Assembly: GCF_900103715.1 (NCBI RefSeq)
Contig: NZ_FNHL01000001.1
Span: 186,001-250,000, forward strand
DNA: 64,000 nucleotides
Source: Halogranum gelatinilyticum
GTDB taxonomy: Archaea; Halobacteriota; Halobacteria; Halobacteriales; Haloferacaceae
Direction of reading: 5' to 3'
Shown: piece by piece, positions 8,677 to 17,056 of the stretch
How the letters are laid out: the number at the start of each line of letters is the position of its first letter
Numbering within the stretch: position 1 is the first letter of the stretch
Notes under the pieces: generated by a model
The model's input: only the letters and a program-made list of their open reading frames with translations
Databases searched by the model: none
What the model was told of the DNA's origin: nothing
Translations under genes and position numbers: made by a program

Positions 8677-8961
8677 ATGCGCCTCAACGGCACCGGAGAA
8701 CTGATAGACGGTTACGAGTACCCTGCGACGAGCGAGGAACTCATCGAATCACACGGCGACGAGGAGATCGAACTCCAGAACGGTTCGGAGACGCTCGGGA
8801 CGGTACTCGCACGTCTCGGCTCCGAGACCTACGAACGCCCGCAAGACGTTCGCGACTCGCTCCTGACGGCAGTGAGCCACCGCGCCATCGGGCGACGGTT
8901 CTACAGCGACCGCGACGCGTACGCGCTCGGCGAGACCGGTCCGGACCCGGTGTCGTTCTGA
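8677..8961 (+). CDS. Conserved haloarchaeal protein, DUF5789-like
   Basis: A 94-residue acidic protein beginning MRLNGTGELIDGYEYPATSE and ending GETGPDPVSF. I recognise it as the small DUF5789-type family widespread in Halobacteria; no function is established. A TATA-like attataat at 8646-8653 lies 24-31 bases before ATG 8677, so the message is probably leaderless. A GTG directly upstream (8674) is therefore less likely to be the start. Confidence 0.85.
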   Translation: MRLNGTGELIDGYEYPATSEELIESHGDEEIELQNGSETLGTVLARLGSETYERPQDVRDSLLTAVSHRAIGRRFYSDRDAYALGETGPDPVSF

Positions 8962-9012
8962 GACGCGCCCTTCAGTCATAACAGTCCCGCGGCTCCCGTC
9001 CCTTTTATCGAC

Positions 9013-10020
9013 TCAGACCCACTCCAGCCCACCGTCCAGGTCGAGCGGAACCGACCCTTTCGAGTAGCCTTCGATGTGGCCGTCGGGCCGCGCACGGAAG
9101 ACGACCGCCGGACGGTGGCGGACTTCGGGCTGCTCGCCCCGGACGGCGAACCAGTCGTCGTCGGGGAACGACGAACAGTCGACGAAGAGCGTGACGCCAC
9201 CGGCGTGGTGTTCTAACTGGCCGTTGGTCTTCGTCTCGGCCGTGTCGCGGACGGCGGCGACCGGCGTGTTCGCCGAGCGTTTGTTCGGCGGCAGCGGCCG
9301 GGTCACCTCGACGAGCGTCCCGCCGTCGCCGTTGCGGTCCGCCCGGTAGTCCAGCGAGTGGCCGGTCGTCACCTCGATTTCGGGTGTGAGGTCGTAGCCG
9401 GCGTCGTGCAGGACCTTGGCGACGTTGAACTCGCCCATCGAGGCCGCCATGCGGACGAGGTCGATGCGTTCGGAGGTGCCGAGCTTGCCCGCCATCAGTT
9501 CGCGGTACTCGTCGAGCGCGCCCGTGTGGAGGAACCGTTCGTAGAAGTCGAGTGCCTCGTCGCGGGTCGCGTCGGGGAAGCCCGCAGCGTGGTCGTGGAA
9601 GAACTCGCGGGTGGTGTGTCGGCCGTCCTTCGAGAGGAAGACCGGGAGGAAGAACCACGAGACGTGCGGGTAGGGTTCGAGCCACGGTGACTCCTCGTGG
9701 AGCTGGGCGAGCAGTTCGCGCTCGGCCCAGCGGGCGATGGGATACGGGACCTCCGAGAAGCCGTACTTCTCGGTGCGCCAGAGGCTGCTCGGCGTCTCGG
9801 TGTTGCCGAGCCAGTAGGCCTCGTCGTCGTTCCACGCGAAGAGCGCGATGTCGCCGTTGTCCATCTCGAAGCGTCGCGCGTCGTAGCCGTCGGGGGACCG
9901 GAACCACGGCGCGGTCATCTCCGCGCCGAGGTTGCCGTCGAGGGGCTGAAACACGTCGTTCCGAACCCGCCCGACCGTCCAGCGGCCGGGAGCGTGTCGG
10001 AAGCGAAGGGGTCGTGCCAC
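9013..10020 (-). CDS. Conserved haloarchaeal protein, DUF5784-like
   Basis: A 335-residue soluble protein starting MARPLRFRHAPGRWTVGRV. It is acidic, with no membrane segment and no nucleotide-binding motif that I can see. It resembles the DUF5784 proteins found across Halobacteria. The middle (residues about 115-200) is rich in aromatic and charged residues; the C-terminal half looks like beta structure (GGVTLFVDCSSFPDDDWFAVRGE). Function unknown. It is transcribed away from the DUF5786-like gene at 10164, with an AT-rich divergent promoter region between. Confidence 0.8.
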   Translation of the reverse strand: MARPLRFRHAPGRWTVGRVRNDVFQPLDGNLGAEMTAPWFRSPDGYDARRFEMDNGDIALFAWNDDEAYWLGNTETPSSLWRTEKYGFSEVPYPIARWAERELLAQLHEESPWLEPYPHVSWFFLPVFLSKDGRHTTREFFHDHAAGFPDATRDEALDFYERFLHTGALDEYRELMAGKLGTSERIDLVRMAASMGEFNVAKVLHDAGYDLTPEIEVTTGHSLDYRADRNGDGGTLVEVTRPLPPNKRSANTPVAAVRDTAETKTNGQLEHHAGGVTLFVDCSSFPDDDWFAVRGEQPEVRHRPAVVFRARPDGHIEGYSKGSVPLDLDGGLEWV

Positions 10021-10163
10021 GACGACGACTAATCCATCGGGGGGCTTACCTCTTCCGTCCGCCCGGTCGGCCGTTCGTCTCTCGGTTCGCCCGCCATTCT
10101 ATCATGATTGTTGGAAACTAACCGTTAGGTATTTAATATGCCATTTCCAAGTCAAGGTATACC

Positions 10164-10337
10164 ATGTCAATGGGTGTCTATGACGAGGAAGAACACGAGC
10201 GTCGTGCGCAGAAGACCGGACAAGTCGACACCGACTTCGCCGAGATGCGCACAGAGTATCGTGGAAGCCTCGACTACGACTCCGGTGACTCCGCGGAAGC
10301 CCTCCTCGATCAGTTCAAAGAGATCAAGGGCCGATAA
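10164..10337 (+). CDS. Small conserved haloarchaeal protein, DUF5786-like
   Basis: A 57-residue charged protein: MSMGVYDEEEHERRAQKTG, then VDTDFAEMRTEYRGSLDYDSG and a short amphipathic C-terminal helix LLDQFKEIKGR. This matches the DUF5786 pattern conserved in Halobacteria. A TATA-like tatttaata at 10131-10139 lies 25-33 bases before the ATG, indicating leaderless transcription. Function unknown; abundance of acidic residues suggests a soluble cytoplasmic protein. Confidence 0.85.
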   Translation: MSMGVYDEEEHERRAQKTGQVDTDFAEMRTEYRGSLDYDSGDSAEALLDQFKEIKGR

Positions 10338-10342
10338 CCGAC

Positions 10343-11056
10343 CTATCCTCTTCGCAGTGTGACGAGCGCCGTCGTCGAGACGACGGTAACCGCCACCACG
10401 TGTCCACCGACCGCAAGCAACAGCACCGGCTCGTCGAGGACGAACGGGAGGAGTAACATCTGGGCGAACGCGAAGCCGACGTTCGTCGCGTCCAGCCGCC
10501 GGAGCGCGCCGATTGTCTCGCCGTCGAACCGGTAGCGGTACGACCGCCACAGCGCGACGACCGCCGTCCACCACGAGGTGCCGATGCGGTAACAGAGGTC
10601 CCAGAGCACGAGCAGCATCAGATAGACCGCCACGACCGGCGGGTCGGGACCGAACAGCTCCTGAATCAGCGTCGGCTCACCCGCCGCGGCGGCCTGCTGG
10701 GGGTCGAAGACGAACAGGTGTGTCACGAGTGCGATGAACGCCAGCACGGCGAGCACCACCTCGATGCTCGACCCGAAGAGGACCCGTCGGTAGGTCTCGG
10801 GGAGTGCGAGCGACCGCGTCCCCGCCCCGAGCCGGAGCATCGCGACGCTGCCGACGACGGCGACGGCGACGGCCGCGGTTCCCGCGATTGCGGCGTCCCA
10901 GAGCCCGTAGACCCACGCGAAGAGGAGAATCAGTGTCTCGAAGAGGACGAACTGGAACGCGACGGCCTGCGGCTCCGAGAGGTCGACGCCGGGCAACGCG
11001 CCCACGATACTCTCGTAGGCCCACGCCTCGCCGTAGTCCGTTCGCAAGAGACTCAT
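10343..11056 (-). CDS. Multi-pass membrane protein of unknown function
   Basis: A 237-residue protein starting MSLLRTDYGEAWAYESIVGA. It contains about six hydrophobic helices, for example FQFVLFETLILLFAWVYGLW and VVLAVLAFIALVTHLFVF, plus a loop with EPTLIQELFGPDPPVVAV. I do not recognise a transporter signature; it looks like a haloarchaeal-only membrane family. The ATG at 11056 is chosen because upstream codons are arginine-rich antisense-like sequence. Its 3' end faces the small gene at 10164-10337 with only 5 bases between the two stops. Confidence 0.75.
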   Translation of the reverse strand: MSLLRTDYGEAWAYESIVGALPGVDLSEPQAVAFQFVLFETLILLFAWVYGLWDAAIAGTAAVAVAVVGSVAMLRLGAGTRSLALPETYRRVLFGSSIEVVLAVLAFIALVTHLFVFDPQQAAAAGEPTLIQELFGPDPPVVAVYLMLLVLWDLCYRIGTSWWTAVVALWRSYRYRFDGETIGALRRLDATNVGFAFAQMLLLPFVLDEPVLLLAVGGHVVAVTVVSTTALVTLRRG

Positions 11057-11082
11057 TGCTGAGAGAGTAGGGCCACGAGGGC

Positions 11083-12012
11083 TTAACCGGTCCGCGTGAG
11101 TTCGGCCGACGGCGCGACCGGTGCGACCGAGCGGTCGGTTCCGAGCGCGCGGCTCACGGCCACGTCGAACGGCGTCAGTTCGACCGGTACGAGGTCGCAG
11201 ATACGGTCGTCGTTGACGACGACGGGGTTTCTGAGTCCCTCGATGAGCGGCCGCGCGACGCCCTTCGGCACGTCGGTGACGAGGTCGACCCAGTACGCCG
11301 AGAGCCGCGGCGTCAACACCGGAACCGCGACGATGAGCGGTCGGTAGCCCATCTGTTCGCCCGTCTTCTGGAGCATCTCGCCGTAGGTCAGCACGTCCGG
11401 GCCACCGATCTCGTACGTTTCGCCCGCCGTCTCGGGGACGTCGAGGACGCCGACGAGATAGGCGACCACGTCGTCGATGGCGATGGGCTGGCACTCGGTG
11501 TCGACCCACTTCGGCGTCACCATCAGCGGCAGCCGCTTTGCGAGCTGGCGGACCATCTCGAAGCCCGCACTCCCCTTGCCGACGATGATGGCCGCCCGAA
11601 GCGTCGTCAGCGCGTAGTCACCGTCCGCGAGAATGTGTTCGACCTCCCGCCGGGATTTGAGATGTTCGGACAGCCGGTCGCGCTCGGAGCCGAGACCGCC
11701 GAGGTAGACGACGCGGTCGACTCCGGCCGTGCTGGCAGCGGCCGAGAAGTTCCGTGCGGCCCGTCGGTCGCGGTCCTCGAAGTCGCCGCCGGACTGCATC
11801 GAGTGGACGAGATAGTACGCGGCGTCGACGTCGAGAGCGGCGTCGAAGCTGCCCGGTTCGAGGAGGTCGCCTTCGACGACGCGGGCCGCGGCAGGGCCGG
11901 TGTACCGGCCCGCGTCGCGGACGAGGACCGTCACCTCGTGGTTGGCGTCGAGCAAGGCGGGGACGAGGCGGCTTCCGACGAAGCCGGTCGCGCCCGTGAC
12001 GAGGACTCTCAT
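11083..12012 (-). CDS. NAD(P)H-binding atypical short-chain dehydrogenase
   Basis: A 309-residue Rossmann protein with the N-terminal dinucleotide motif VTGATGFVGSRLVPAL, an AYYLVHSM stretch, and YLGGLG in place of the usual catalytic region. No YxxxK pair is evident. The C-terminal half contains YEIGGPDVLTYGEMLQKTGE, as in NDUFA9/YbjT-like proteins that bind quinone or complex I components or act on lipids. It may be an NAD(P)H sensor or oxidoreductase. It ends 26 bases before the membrane protein at 11056 on the same strand, so the two may be co-transcribed. Confidence 0.88.
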   Translation of the reverse strand: MRVLVTGATGFVGSRLVPALLDANHEVTVLVRDAGRYTGPAAARVVEGDLLEPGSFDAALDVDAAYYLVHSMQSGGDFEDRDRRAARNFSAAASTAGVDRVVYLGGLGSERDRLSEHLKSRREVEHILADGDYALTTLRAAIIVGKGSAGFEMVRQLAKRLPLMVTPKWVDTECQPIAIDDVVAYLVGVLDVPETAGETYEIGGPDVLTYGEMLQKTGEQMGYRPLIVAVPVLTPRLSAYWVDLVTDVPKGVARPLIEGLRNPVVVNDDRICDLVPVELTPFDVAVSRALGTDRSVAPVAPSAELTRTG

Positions 12013-12067
12013 GATAGTGTTTCACGTACGCGACTCGGATAACTGTTCCCGCTGGTTCCGACCGCTG

Positions 12068-12931
12068 CTATCCGTCCGGTTCGGGCGCGCCGCGGGCGAC
12101 CTCGATACGGGCCGCTGCGCCCTCTGCGGTGCTCGCGTCGGAGCCGACGTCGCCCGCGAGTTCCTCCCACGCAGCGGCGGCCTGTCCCGCCCAGGAGTCC
12201 GCGGCGAGTGCCTCCTCGCGGGCACGCTCGACACGCGCGTCGTCGACCGTCAGCGACCCCGGCGCGCTGGCGACGGCGACGGCGACGAACCGGGCACGGT
12301 CGGTCGCTGTCGCCTCGCCCGCCGCGAGACGGTCGACGGGACCCGCCAGTGCTTCGGCGTCGGGGTAGGCGAACAGCTTCGTCCCCAGCGCGTGGGGACC
12401 GAGTGCGAGTCCGACGTCCTCGGGCGGCGTGTCGTCGAGCAGTCGCTCGCCGCCGTAGGCCGCTTCGACCCGCTCGCACTCCGTCTCGCGGTCCAGCGTG
12501 AGGTTCTGGCCGGGGTAGTCGGAACAGGTGCGCGGGTAGAGCTCCGAGCCGTGGATGCGACACCGGAGCGTCTCGGGGTCGAGAAAGACACAGCTGTCGA
12601 GCCACGTCCGGTCGAGACCGAACGGGCCGACCGGCTTCGGCGGCTTGCGAAGGCCGACGAAGAACACGGGTCTGCCGTCGACGGCGACGAGGTCGTGGCC
12701 GTCGACCGTGACGGACTCGTCGTCCTCGCCCGCCTCCCACAGCCGCGGCGTCATGGCGTCGCCGTAGCCCGCCCGGAGGAAGTCACGGACTTCGTCGCGC
12801 GTGAGGGGGACGAGGTTGTACGCGTCGTCGAGTGGCGGCCGCTGACCCCGACGCTCACGGTCGAGCGAGTCGGGACCGACCGGCCGCCAGTCGACACAGC
12901 AGCCGGCACAGCCGTCGCAGTTGACGTCCAT
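12068..12931 (-). CDS. YkgJ-family cysteine-cluster protein
   Basis: A 287-residue protein whose N terminus MDVNCDGCAGCCVDWRP and later CVFLDPETLRCRIHGSELYP plus RTCSDYPG form the YkgJ/CxxCxxCC zinc- or iron-binding cluster. The remaining C-terminal 130 residues are acidic and helical. The family is abundant but without a fixed function. ATG 12931 places the cysteines at the very start, as usual; the open frame upstream is arginine/proline-rich and not coding. It is followed on the same strand by the NAD(P)H-binding gene after a 55-base gap. Confidence 0.88.
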   Translation of the reverse strand: MDVNCDGCAGCCVDWRPVGPDSLDRERRGQRPPLDDAYNLVPLTRDEVRDFLRAGYGDAMTPRLWEAGEDDESVTVDGHDLVAVDGRPVFFVGLRKPPKPVGPFGLDRTWLDSCVFLDPETLRCRIHGSELYPRTCSDYPGQNLTLDRETECERVEAAYGGERLLDDTPPEDVGLALGPHALGTKLFAYPDAEALAGPVDRLAAGEATATDRARFVAVAVASAPGSLTVDDARVERAREEALAADSWAGQAAAAWEELAGDVGSDASTAEGAAARIEVARGAPEPDG

Positions 12932-13179
12932 GCCCTGACAGAGGATACCGCGCGACAAGAGCGTTGGTGCGGCAAGAGCCGGTCCGCCAAACCGGTCGTT
13001 CGACGAGAGCCTCCGTGCGACGACAGCCGTCGTCGGCGCGGTACGGCGGCCATACCGACCGCAAGCCCCCGTTGCCGGTTCCCGCGGACACCATGCGCTC
13101 TGCCGTGACGACGGCCGGGGCCGCTTACCTATGCCCATAGGAGGTCTCTCAGACGTAGTCAGCAGACAGGAGAGAGATA

Positions 13180-14127
13180 GTGCAACCCATCACCGAGACA
13201 CCACCGTATTCGCCGCCCCCAGTCCTTCCGGTCCCGAGTCGGCGGCATCTGGCCGTCTTCATCGTCCTCGTGCTCGCCACCGGCGGACTCACCGTCGGCG
13301 TGAGCGAGCCGACGGTCGCCGACCAGCCGACGCCGCCGTTGTCGCTCGAACTCGACTACGAGGTGACGGACGGACCGGCTCCCGACGTCGGCGTCCCGTC
13401 GACGAACGCGTCGGTCGAGCAGTCGCCGCCGACGCCCACGATAACGCCGGAGCCAGTCGACCGGTCTCGCGACCGCCGTTCCCGTCCATCTACGACGCCG
13501 ACCGAGACGGACGACGAGCCGACGACGACTCCGACGCCGGACACGGACGAACCGAACCGAACCCCGGACTCCGGCGGGCCGACACCCGTGTCGGGGACGC
13601 CGACACCATCGGAGACGCCAACTGAGCCGACCACCCCAACTGAGCCGACGACGCCGACGACACCGACCGAACCGCCCGTCGTGACGACGACCGCACCGCC
13701 GCTCACGTTCGGTAACGTCGTCCCGGGCGACGCCGGCCAGGTGTCGCTCACGCTCGAACTGAACGCGCCGGCGCGGCTGACGCTCTACCCGTCGGCGACG
13801 GACTTCGCGGAGGGAGGTCTGACCGAACCGGAGCGGAACGCCGGCGACTACACGGCCGAGGGCGAGTTACAGAACTATCTCGCCGTGACGCTGTGGATCG
13901 ACGCGAACGGAGACGGCCGCCGCGGGTTCGGCGAACAGCTCGTCTACAGCGGCCTGGCTGCCGGACTCGCGACGCCTGACGACGGTGTCGCCGTCGACGG
14001 CTGGCGCTGTCTCCCCGCGGGCCAGTACCGCCTCGCCGTCCAGTGGTCGCTGCCGACCGACACGCCGAACGTCGCGCAGACCGACAGCGTCTCTCTGTCC
14101 GTCGGTGCCGAGGCCGCGGGCTGCTGA
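13180..14127 (+). CDS. Secreted Thr/Pro-rich protein with a C-terminal beta domain
   Basis: A 315-residue exported protein with GTG start 13180 and CAGGAGAG upstream as ribosome site. After a hydrophobic signal/anchor (LAVFIVLVLATGGLTVGV) comes a long low-complexity linker rich in Thr, Pro and Asp (residues about 85-170), a likely glycosylated stalk. The C-terminal domain starts LTFGNVVPGDAGQVSLTLEL and contains IDANGDGRRGFGEQ, a DxNxDG calcium-binding-like loop. Its NVAQTDSVSLSV ending is reminiscent of camelysin/TasA-type surface or fibre proteins, which is my inference from pattern only. Confidence 0.75.
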   Translation: MQPITETPPYSPPPVLPVPSRRHLAVFIVLVLATGGLTVGVSEPTVADQPTPPLSLELDYEVTDGPAPDVGVPSTNASVEQSPPTPTITPEPVDRSRDRRSRPSTTPTETDDEPTTTPTPDTDEPNRTPDSGGPTPVSGTPTPSETPTEPTTPTEPTTPTTPTEPPVVTTTAPPLTFGNVVPGDAGQVSLTLELNAPARLTLYPSATDFAEGGLTEPERNAGDYTAEGELQNYLAVTLWIDANGDGRRGFGEQLVYSGLAAGLATPDDGVAVDGWRCLPAGQYRLAVQWSLPTDTPNVAQTDSVSLSVGAEAAGC

Positions 14128-14167
14128 CCGACAAGGTTCTTGCCGTCTCGCCGACTCACCTTCACAA

Positions 14168-14371
14168 ATGGCGAAGCAATCGTGTGACGGCTGTGGCAAG
14201 CGGGTCCGTATCGCTGGCGGCATCGGCGACCTCTGGAGCTTCGAGAACGCCTCCAGCGGCGGCATCGACCTCGAACTCGTCGACGGCAGCCAACACTTCC
14301 TCTGTTTCGACTGTATCGAGCGGCTGCCCGACGACCAGGAGATTACGGCCGAAGATATCGCCGCGTTGTAA
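14168..14371 (+). CDS. Small zinc-ribbon protein, 67 residues
   Basis: The sequence MAKQSCDGCGKRVRIAGGIG ... FLCFDCIERLPDD contains two CxxC knuckles (C6, C9 and C46, C49), enough for one zinc ion. The rest is a small beta structure with an acidic C-terminal tail. Such single zinc-ribbon proteins are frequent in haloarchaea and have no assigned role. It lies 47 bases before the helicase gene on the same strand and could be its partner in an operon. Confidence 0.8.
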   Translation: MAKQSCDGCGKRVRIAGGIGDLWSFENASSGGIDLELVDGSQHFLCFDCIERLPDDQEITAEDIAAL

Positions 14372-14418
14372 GTCCACAGGAACGGAGGTTTTAGGCAGAG
14401 GCAGATGCAGGAACGAAC

Positions 14419-16209
14419 GTGAACCCGGACCGTATCTTCGAGGGCTTCCCCGCGCCGAGCTACCGGGGAAACCAGGAGCAAGCGCTCCGTGACATCCGGG
14501 ACGCCTTCGCCGCCGGCAACGACGTGGTCCTCGTCCGTGCCCCCACCGGGAGCGGCAAATCCCTCCTCGCCCGCGCCATCGCGGGCTGTGCCCGTCGCGT
14601 CGACGAGGCCGAACCCAAGGAGGCGACCGACGCCTACTACACCACGCCGCAGGTCTCTCAGCTGGACGACGTCGCCACCGACGACCTCCTGACCGATCTG
14701 AAAATCATCCGTGGCAAGGGCAACTACGACTGTATCCTCCCGGGCGAACACGACACGCCCGTCAACCGCGCGCCCTGCGTCCGCGAGAAGGGCTTCGACT
14801 GCACCGTCCGCCACCGCTGTCCCTACTTCTCGGACCGCGCCATCGCCTCCTCGCGCTCTATCGCGGCGATGACGCTCGCGTACTTCATGCAGACCGCCGG
14901 CTCCGACGTCTTCCGCAAGCGGGACGTCGTCGTCATCGACGAGGCCCACGGTCTCGCCGAGTGGGCGGAGATGTACGCGACCATCGAGGTCAAACCCCGT
15001 ACTGTCCCCGTTTGGGACGACATCGGCGTGCCGGACATCGACGCCGCGGACGACTCCGTCGACCGTGCGGCACGCTTCGCCGAGACGCTGATGGGCGTCT
15101 GTAAGCGCGCCAAGGACGACCTGATCGCCAAGCCCGAGTTGACGCCGGACGAGGCCGCCCGCCGCGACCGGTTACAGGAACTGCACGGTGAGCTCAAGTG
15201 GTTCGTCGAGGACTACCGCGACCCGACGAGCGCGACCACGTGGGTCGTCGACCAGGAGGGTGGCGAGGGCACGCCGCTCGTCATCAAGCCGCTGAACCCC
15301 GAGAAGTATCTCAAACACACCGTCTGGGACCGCGGCAACAAGTTCGCGCTCCTCTCGGCCACGATTCTGAACAAGGAGGCCTTCTGCCGACAGGTCGGCT
15401 TGAACCCCGCGAACGTCGCGCTCGTCGACGTCGACCACACCTTCCCCGTGGAGAACCGACCGCTCTACGACGTGACGCAGGGGAAGATGACCTTCGAGCA
15501 CCGCGACGAGACGATTCCCAAGATCGCCCGTCTCCTGGTTCGCTTGATGGCGAAACATCCCGACAAGAAGGGGCTGGTCCACGCCCACTCCTACGGGATT
15601 CAGGAGAAGCTCGCGACGCGGCTCGCGGAGTTCGGCGTCGGCGAGCGCGTCCGCATCCACAGCCGCGAGGACCGCGACGCGGAACTCGACGCCTGGAAGG
15701 CGACCGACGAGCCGGAGCTGTTCATCTCGGTCAAGATGGAGGAGGCCCTCGATTTGAAGGGCGACCTCTGTCGGTGGCAAGTCCTGTGTAAGGCACCCTA
15801 TCTCAACACCTCCGACTCGCGGGTCGCCCGACGACTGGAGGAAGGCCAGTGGGCGTGGTACCACCGCGCCGCCCTACGGACGGTCATCCAGGCCTGTGGC
15901 CGGGTCGTCCGCGCACCCGACGACTACGGCGACACCTACCTCGCGGATTCGAGTCTCCTCGACCTCTTCGACCGCGCACAACCCGATATGCCCGACTGGT
16001 TCCGCGACCAAGTAGTGAGAATGTCGAAGCCCGACCTGCCCGACTTCGACCCCGACGCAGCACTCGGTGAAGTGTCCGGCGGCCACCGAACGGGCGGGTC
16101 GAGTCGGGGGCGTCGCGGGCGACGCTCGACTGGGTCCTCGGGCGTCAAGCAGTCCAGTGCCGAGCAGCGGAAGAACCATCCGCTCTCGGACGTCTGGGGC
16201 GACGGTTAG
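14419..16209 (+). CDS. XPD/DinG-like superfamily 2 DNA helicase with Fe-S cluster
   Basis: A 596-residue helicase. Walker A is APTGSGKS (41-48) and motif II is DEAH (174-177). Between them four cysteines (C105, C120, C128, C134) fit the 4Fe-4S cluster of Rad3/XPD/DinG helicases. The C-terminal RecA-like domain contains LSATIL, an HSYG stretch and QACGRVVRAPDDYGD (motif VI). It should unwind DNA 5' to 3' in repair. The start is GTG at 14419. The last 45 residues are a basic Gly/Arg/Ser tail unusual for this acidic proteome. It is shorter than canonical XPD/DinG, so which of the two it represents is open. Confidence 0.88.
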   Translation: MNPDRIFEGFPAPSYRGNQEQALRDIRDAFAAGNDVVLVRAPTGSGKSLLARAIAGCARRVDEAEPKEATDAYYTTPQVSQLDDVATDDLLTDLKIIRGKGNYDCILPGEHDTPVNRAPCVREKGFDCTVRHRCPYFSDRAIASSRSIAAMTLAYFMQTAGSDVFRKRDVVVIDEAHGLAEWAEMYATIEVKPRTVPVWDDIGVPDIDAADDSVDRAARFAETLMGVCKRAKDDLIAKPELTPDEAARRDRLQELHGELKWFVEDYRDPTSATTWVVDQEGGEGTPLVIKPLNPEKYLKHTVWDRGNKFALLSATILNKEAFCRQVGLNPANVALVDVDHTFPVENRPLYDVTQGKMTFEHRDETIPKIARLLVRLMAKHPDKKGLVHAHSYGIQEKLATRLAEFGVGERVRIHSREDRDAELDAWKATDEPELFISVKMEEALDLKGDLCRWQVLCKAPYLNTSDSRVARRLEEGQWAWYHRAALRTVIQACGRVVRAPDDYGDTYLADSSLLDLFDRAQPDMPDWFRDQVVRMSKPDLPDFDPDAALGEVSGGHRTGGSSRGRRGRRSTGSSGVKQSSAEQRKNHPLSDVWGDG

Positions 16210-16298
16210 AAGAAGACCGCGGTGCTCACGTAGACGAAGACTGACGAGCCGACGAGCAACGCGGCCAGCACGAGTGCGAGGAGTTGCTGTCTATCCAT
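16206..16298 (-). CDS. 30-residue single-helix membrane peptide
   Basis: A short frame encodes MDRQQLLALVLAALLVGSSV followed by FVYVSTAVFF, i.e. one membrane helix with a polar N-terminal cap. Its stop overlaps the stop of the helicase on the other strand. Codon usage (CTC, GTC, GCC, GCG) matches real haloarchaeal genes and the length of the hydrophobic run fits one bilayer crossing. I believe similar mini-proteins exist in other haloarchaea, but I cannot verify this. Function unknown. Confidence 0.6.
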   Translation of the reverse strand: MDRQQLLALVLAALLVGSSVFVYVSTAVFF

Positions 16299-16342
16299 AC
16301 TGTCCGATTCGACTGCAACGAGTTAGGTTTCACTGACTGCCG

Positions 16343-17056
16343 TCAGCGGCGGCGGGCCGAAGCGAGTGCGAGGAGACCGAGGAGGGCGACCACGCCAGCG
16401 AGGACGCCGAAGCCGGGAGAGGTCGTGCTCGTCGTCGCGTCCGCCGTTCCGGCTCTATCGGTTCCGTCGGGGGCGAAGACGGCACGGTAGCCGTCGAGAC
16501 CGTCGCCCGGCCACGTCGCGACCTCGTCCGACTCCTCGGCCGGGACGGGTGTCGACTCGACGAGTCCGTAGCCGTCGGGCGCGCGGACACTGACCGCGCC
16601 GTCGAAGGCGAACCCGTCCGCGAACGGTTCCGCGAGGACGAGTCGGTCGCCGTCGACGACGGCCAGCCCGTCCCAGTCCACCGAGAGCGCGACGATGCCC
16701 GTGTCGCCCTCGACGGTGACCGTGGTCCCGGCGTCGCGGACGCCCGTCTCACGACCCGTCTCGGCAGCGAGCGTCCGTGCGACCGACCCCATCCGGTCGG
16801 CGAACCGCGCCTGCATCGTCGCCTGCGCGGACTCGTTGGCCCGGACCCGCTCGAAGGCGGTCCGCTCGGCGTCGGTCGTGAGGTCGAAGCCGCGAACCAG
16901 CGTCACCGTCGCCGACCCGTCGGTGCGGAGGTCGACGACGAGACTGGCGTCGCCGGTGTCCGTCGCCGACGACTGTGCGGCGACCGGTCCGGCCAGTCCG
17001 CCCGTCACGAGGAGGACGGCAGCGACGAGCGCGGCCGACCGGCGGAGGTAGGGCAT
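16343..17056 (-). CDS. Exported protein with PGF-CTERM anchor, ectodomain shared with the gene at 18990
   Basis: A 237-residue surface protein: signal peptide (LVAAVLLVTGGLAGPVAAQS), an ectodomain of about 160 residues, a short Thr/Ala/Asp linker and the C terminus TTSPGFGVLAGVVALLGLLA plus SARRR. The PGF motif, hydrophobic helix and arginines form the PGF-CTERM signal cut and lipid-modified by archaeosortase A. The ectodomain aligns visibly with that of the winged-helix protein at 18990-20282 (TGRETGVRDAGTT... and ETGREMRATDFAAST..., later VRAPDGYGL and LRAPAGYEF). It abuts the PepSY protein gene with no spacer, so the two form one transcript. Confidence 0.82.
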   Translation of the reverse strand: MPYLRRSAALVAAVLLVTGGLAGPVAAQSSATDTGDASLVVDLRTDGSATVTLVRGFDLTTDAERTAFERVRANESAQATMQARFADRMGSVARTLAAETGRETGVRDAGTTVTVEGDTGIVALSVDWDGLAVVDGDRLVLAEPFADGFAFDGAVSVRAPDGYGLVESTPVPAEESDEVATWPGDGLDGYRAVFAPDGTDRAGTADATTSTTSPGFGVLAGVVALLGLLALASARRR

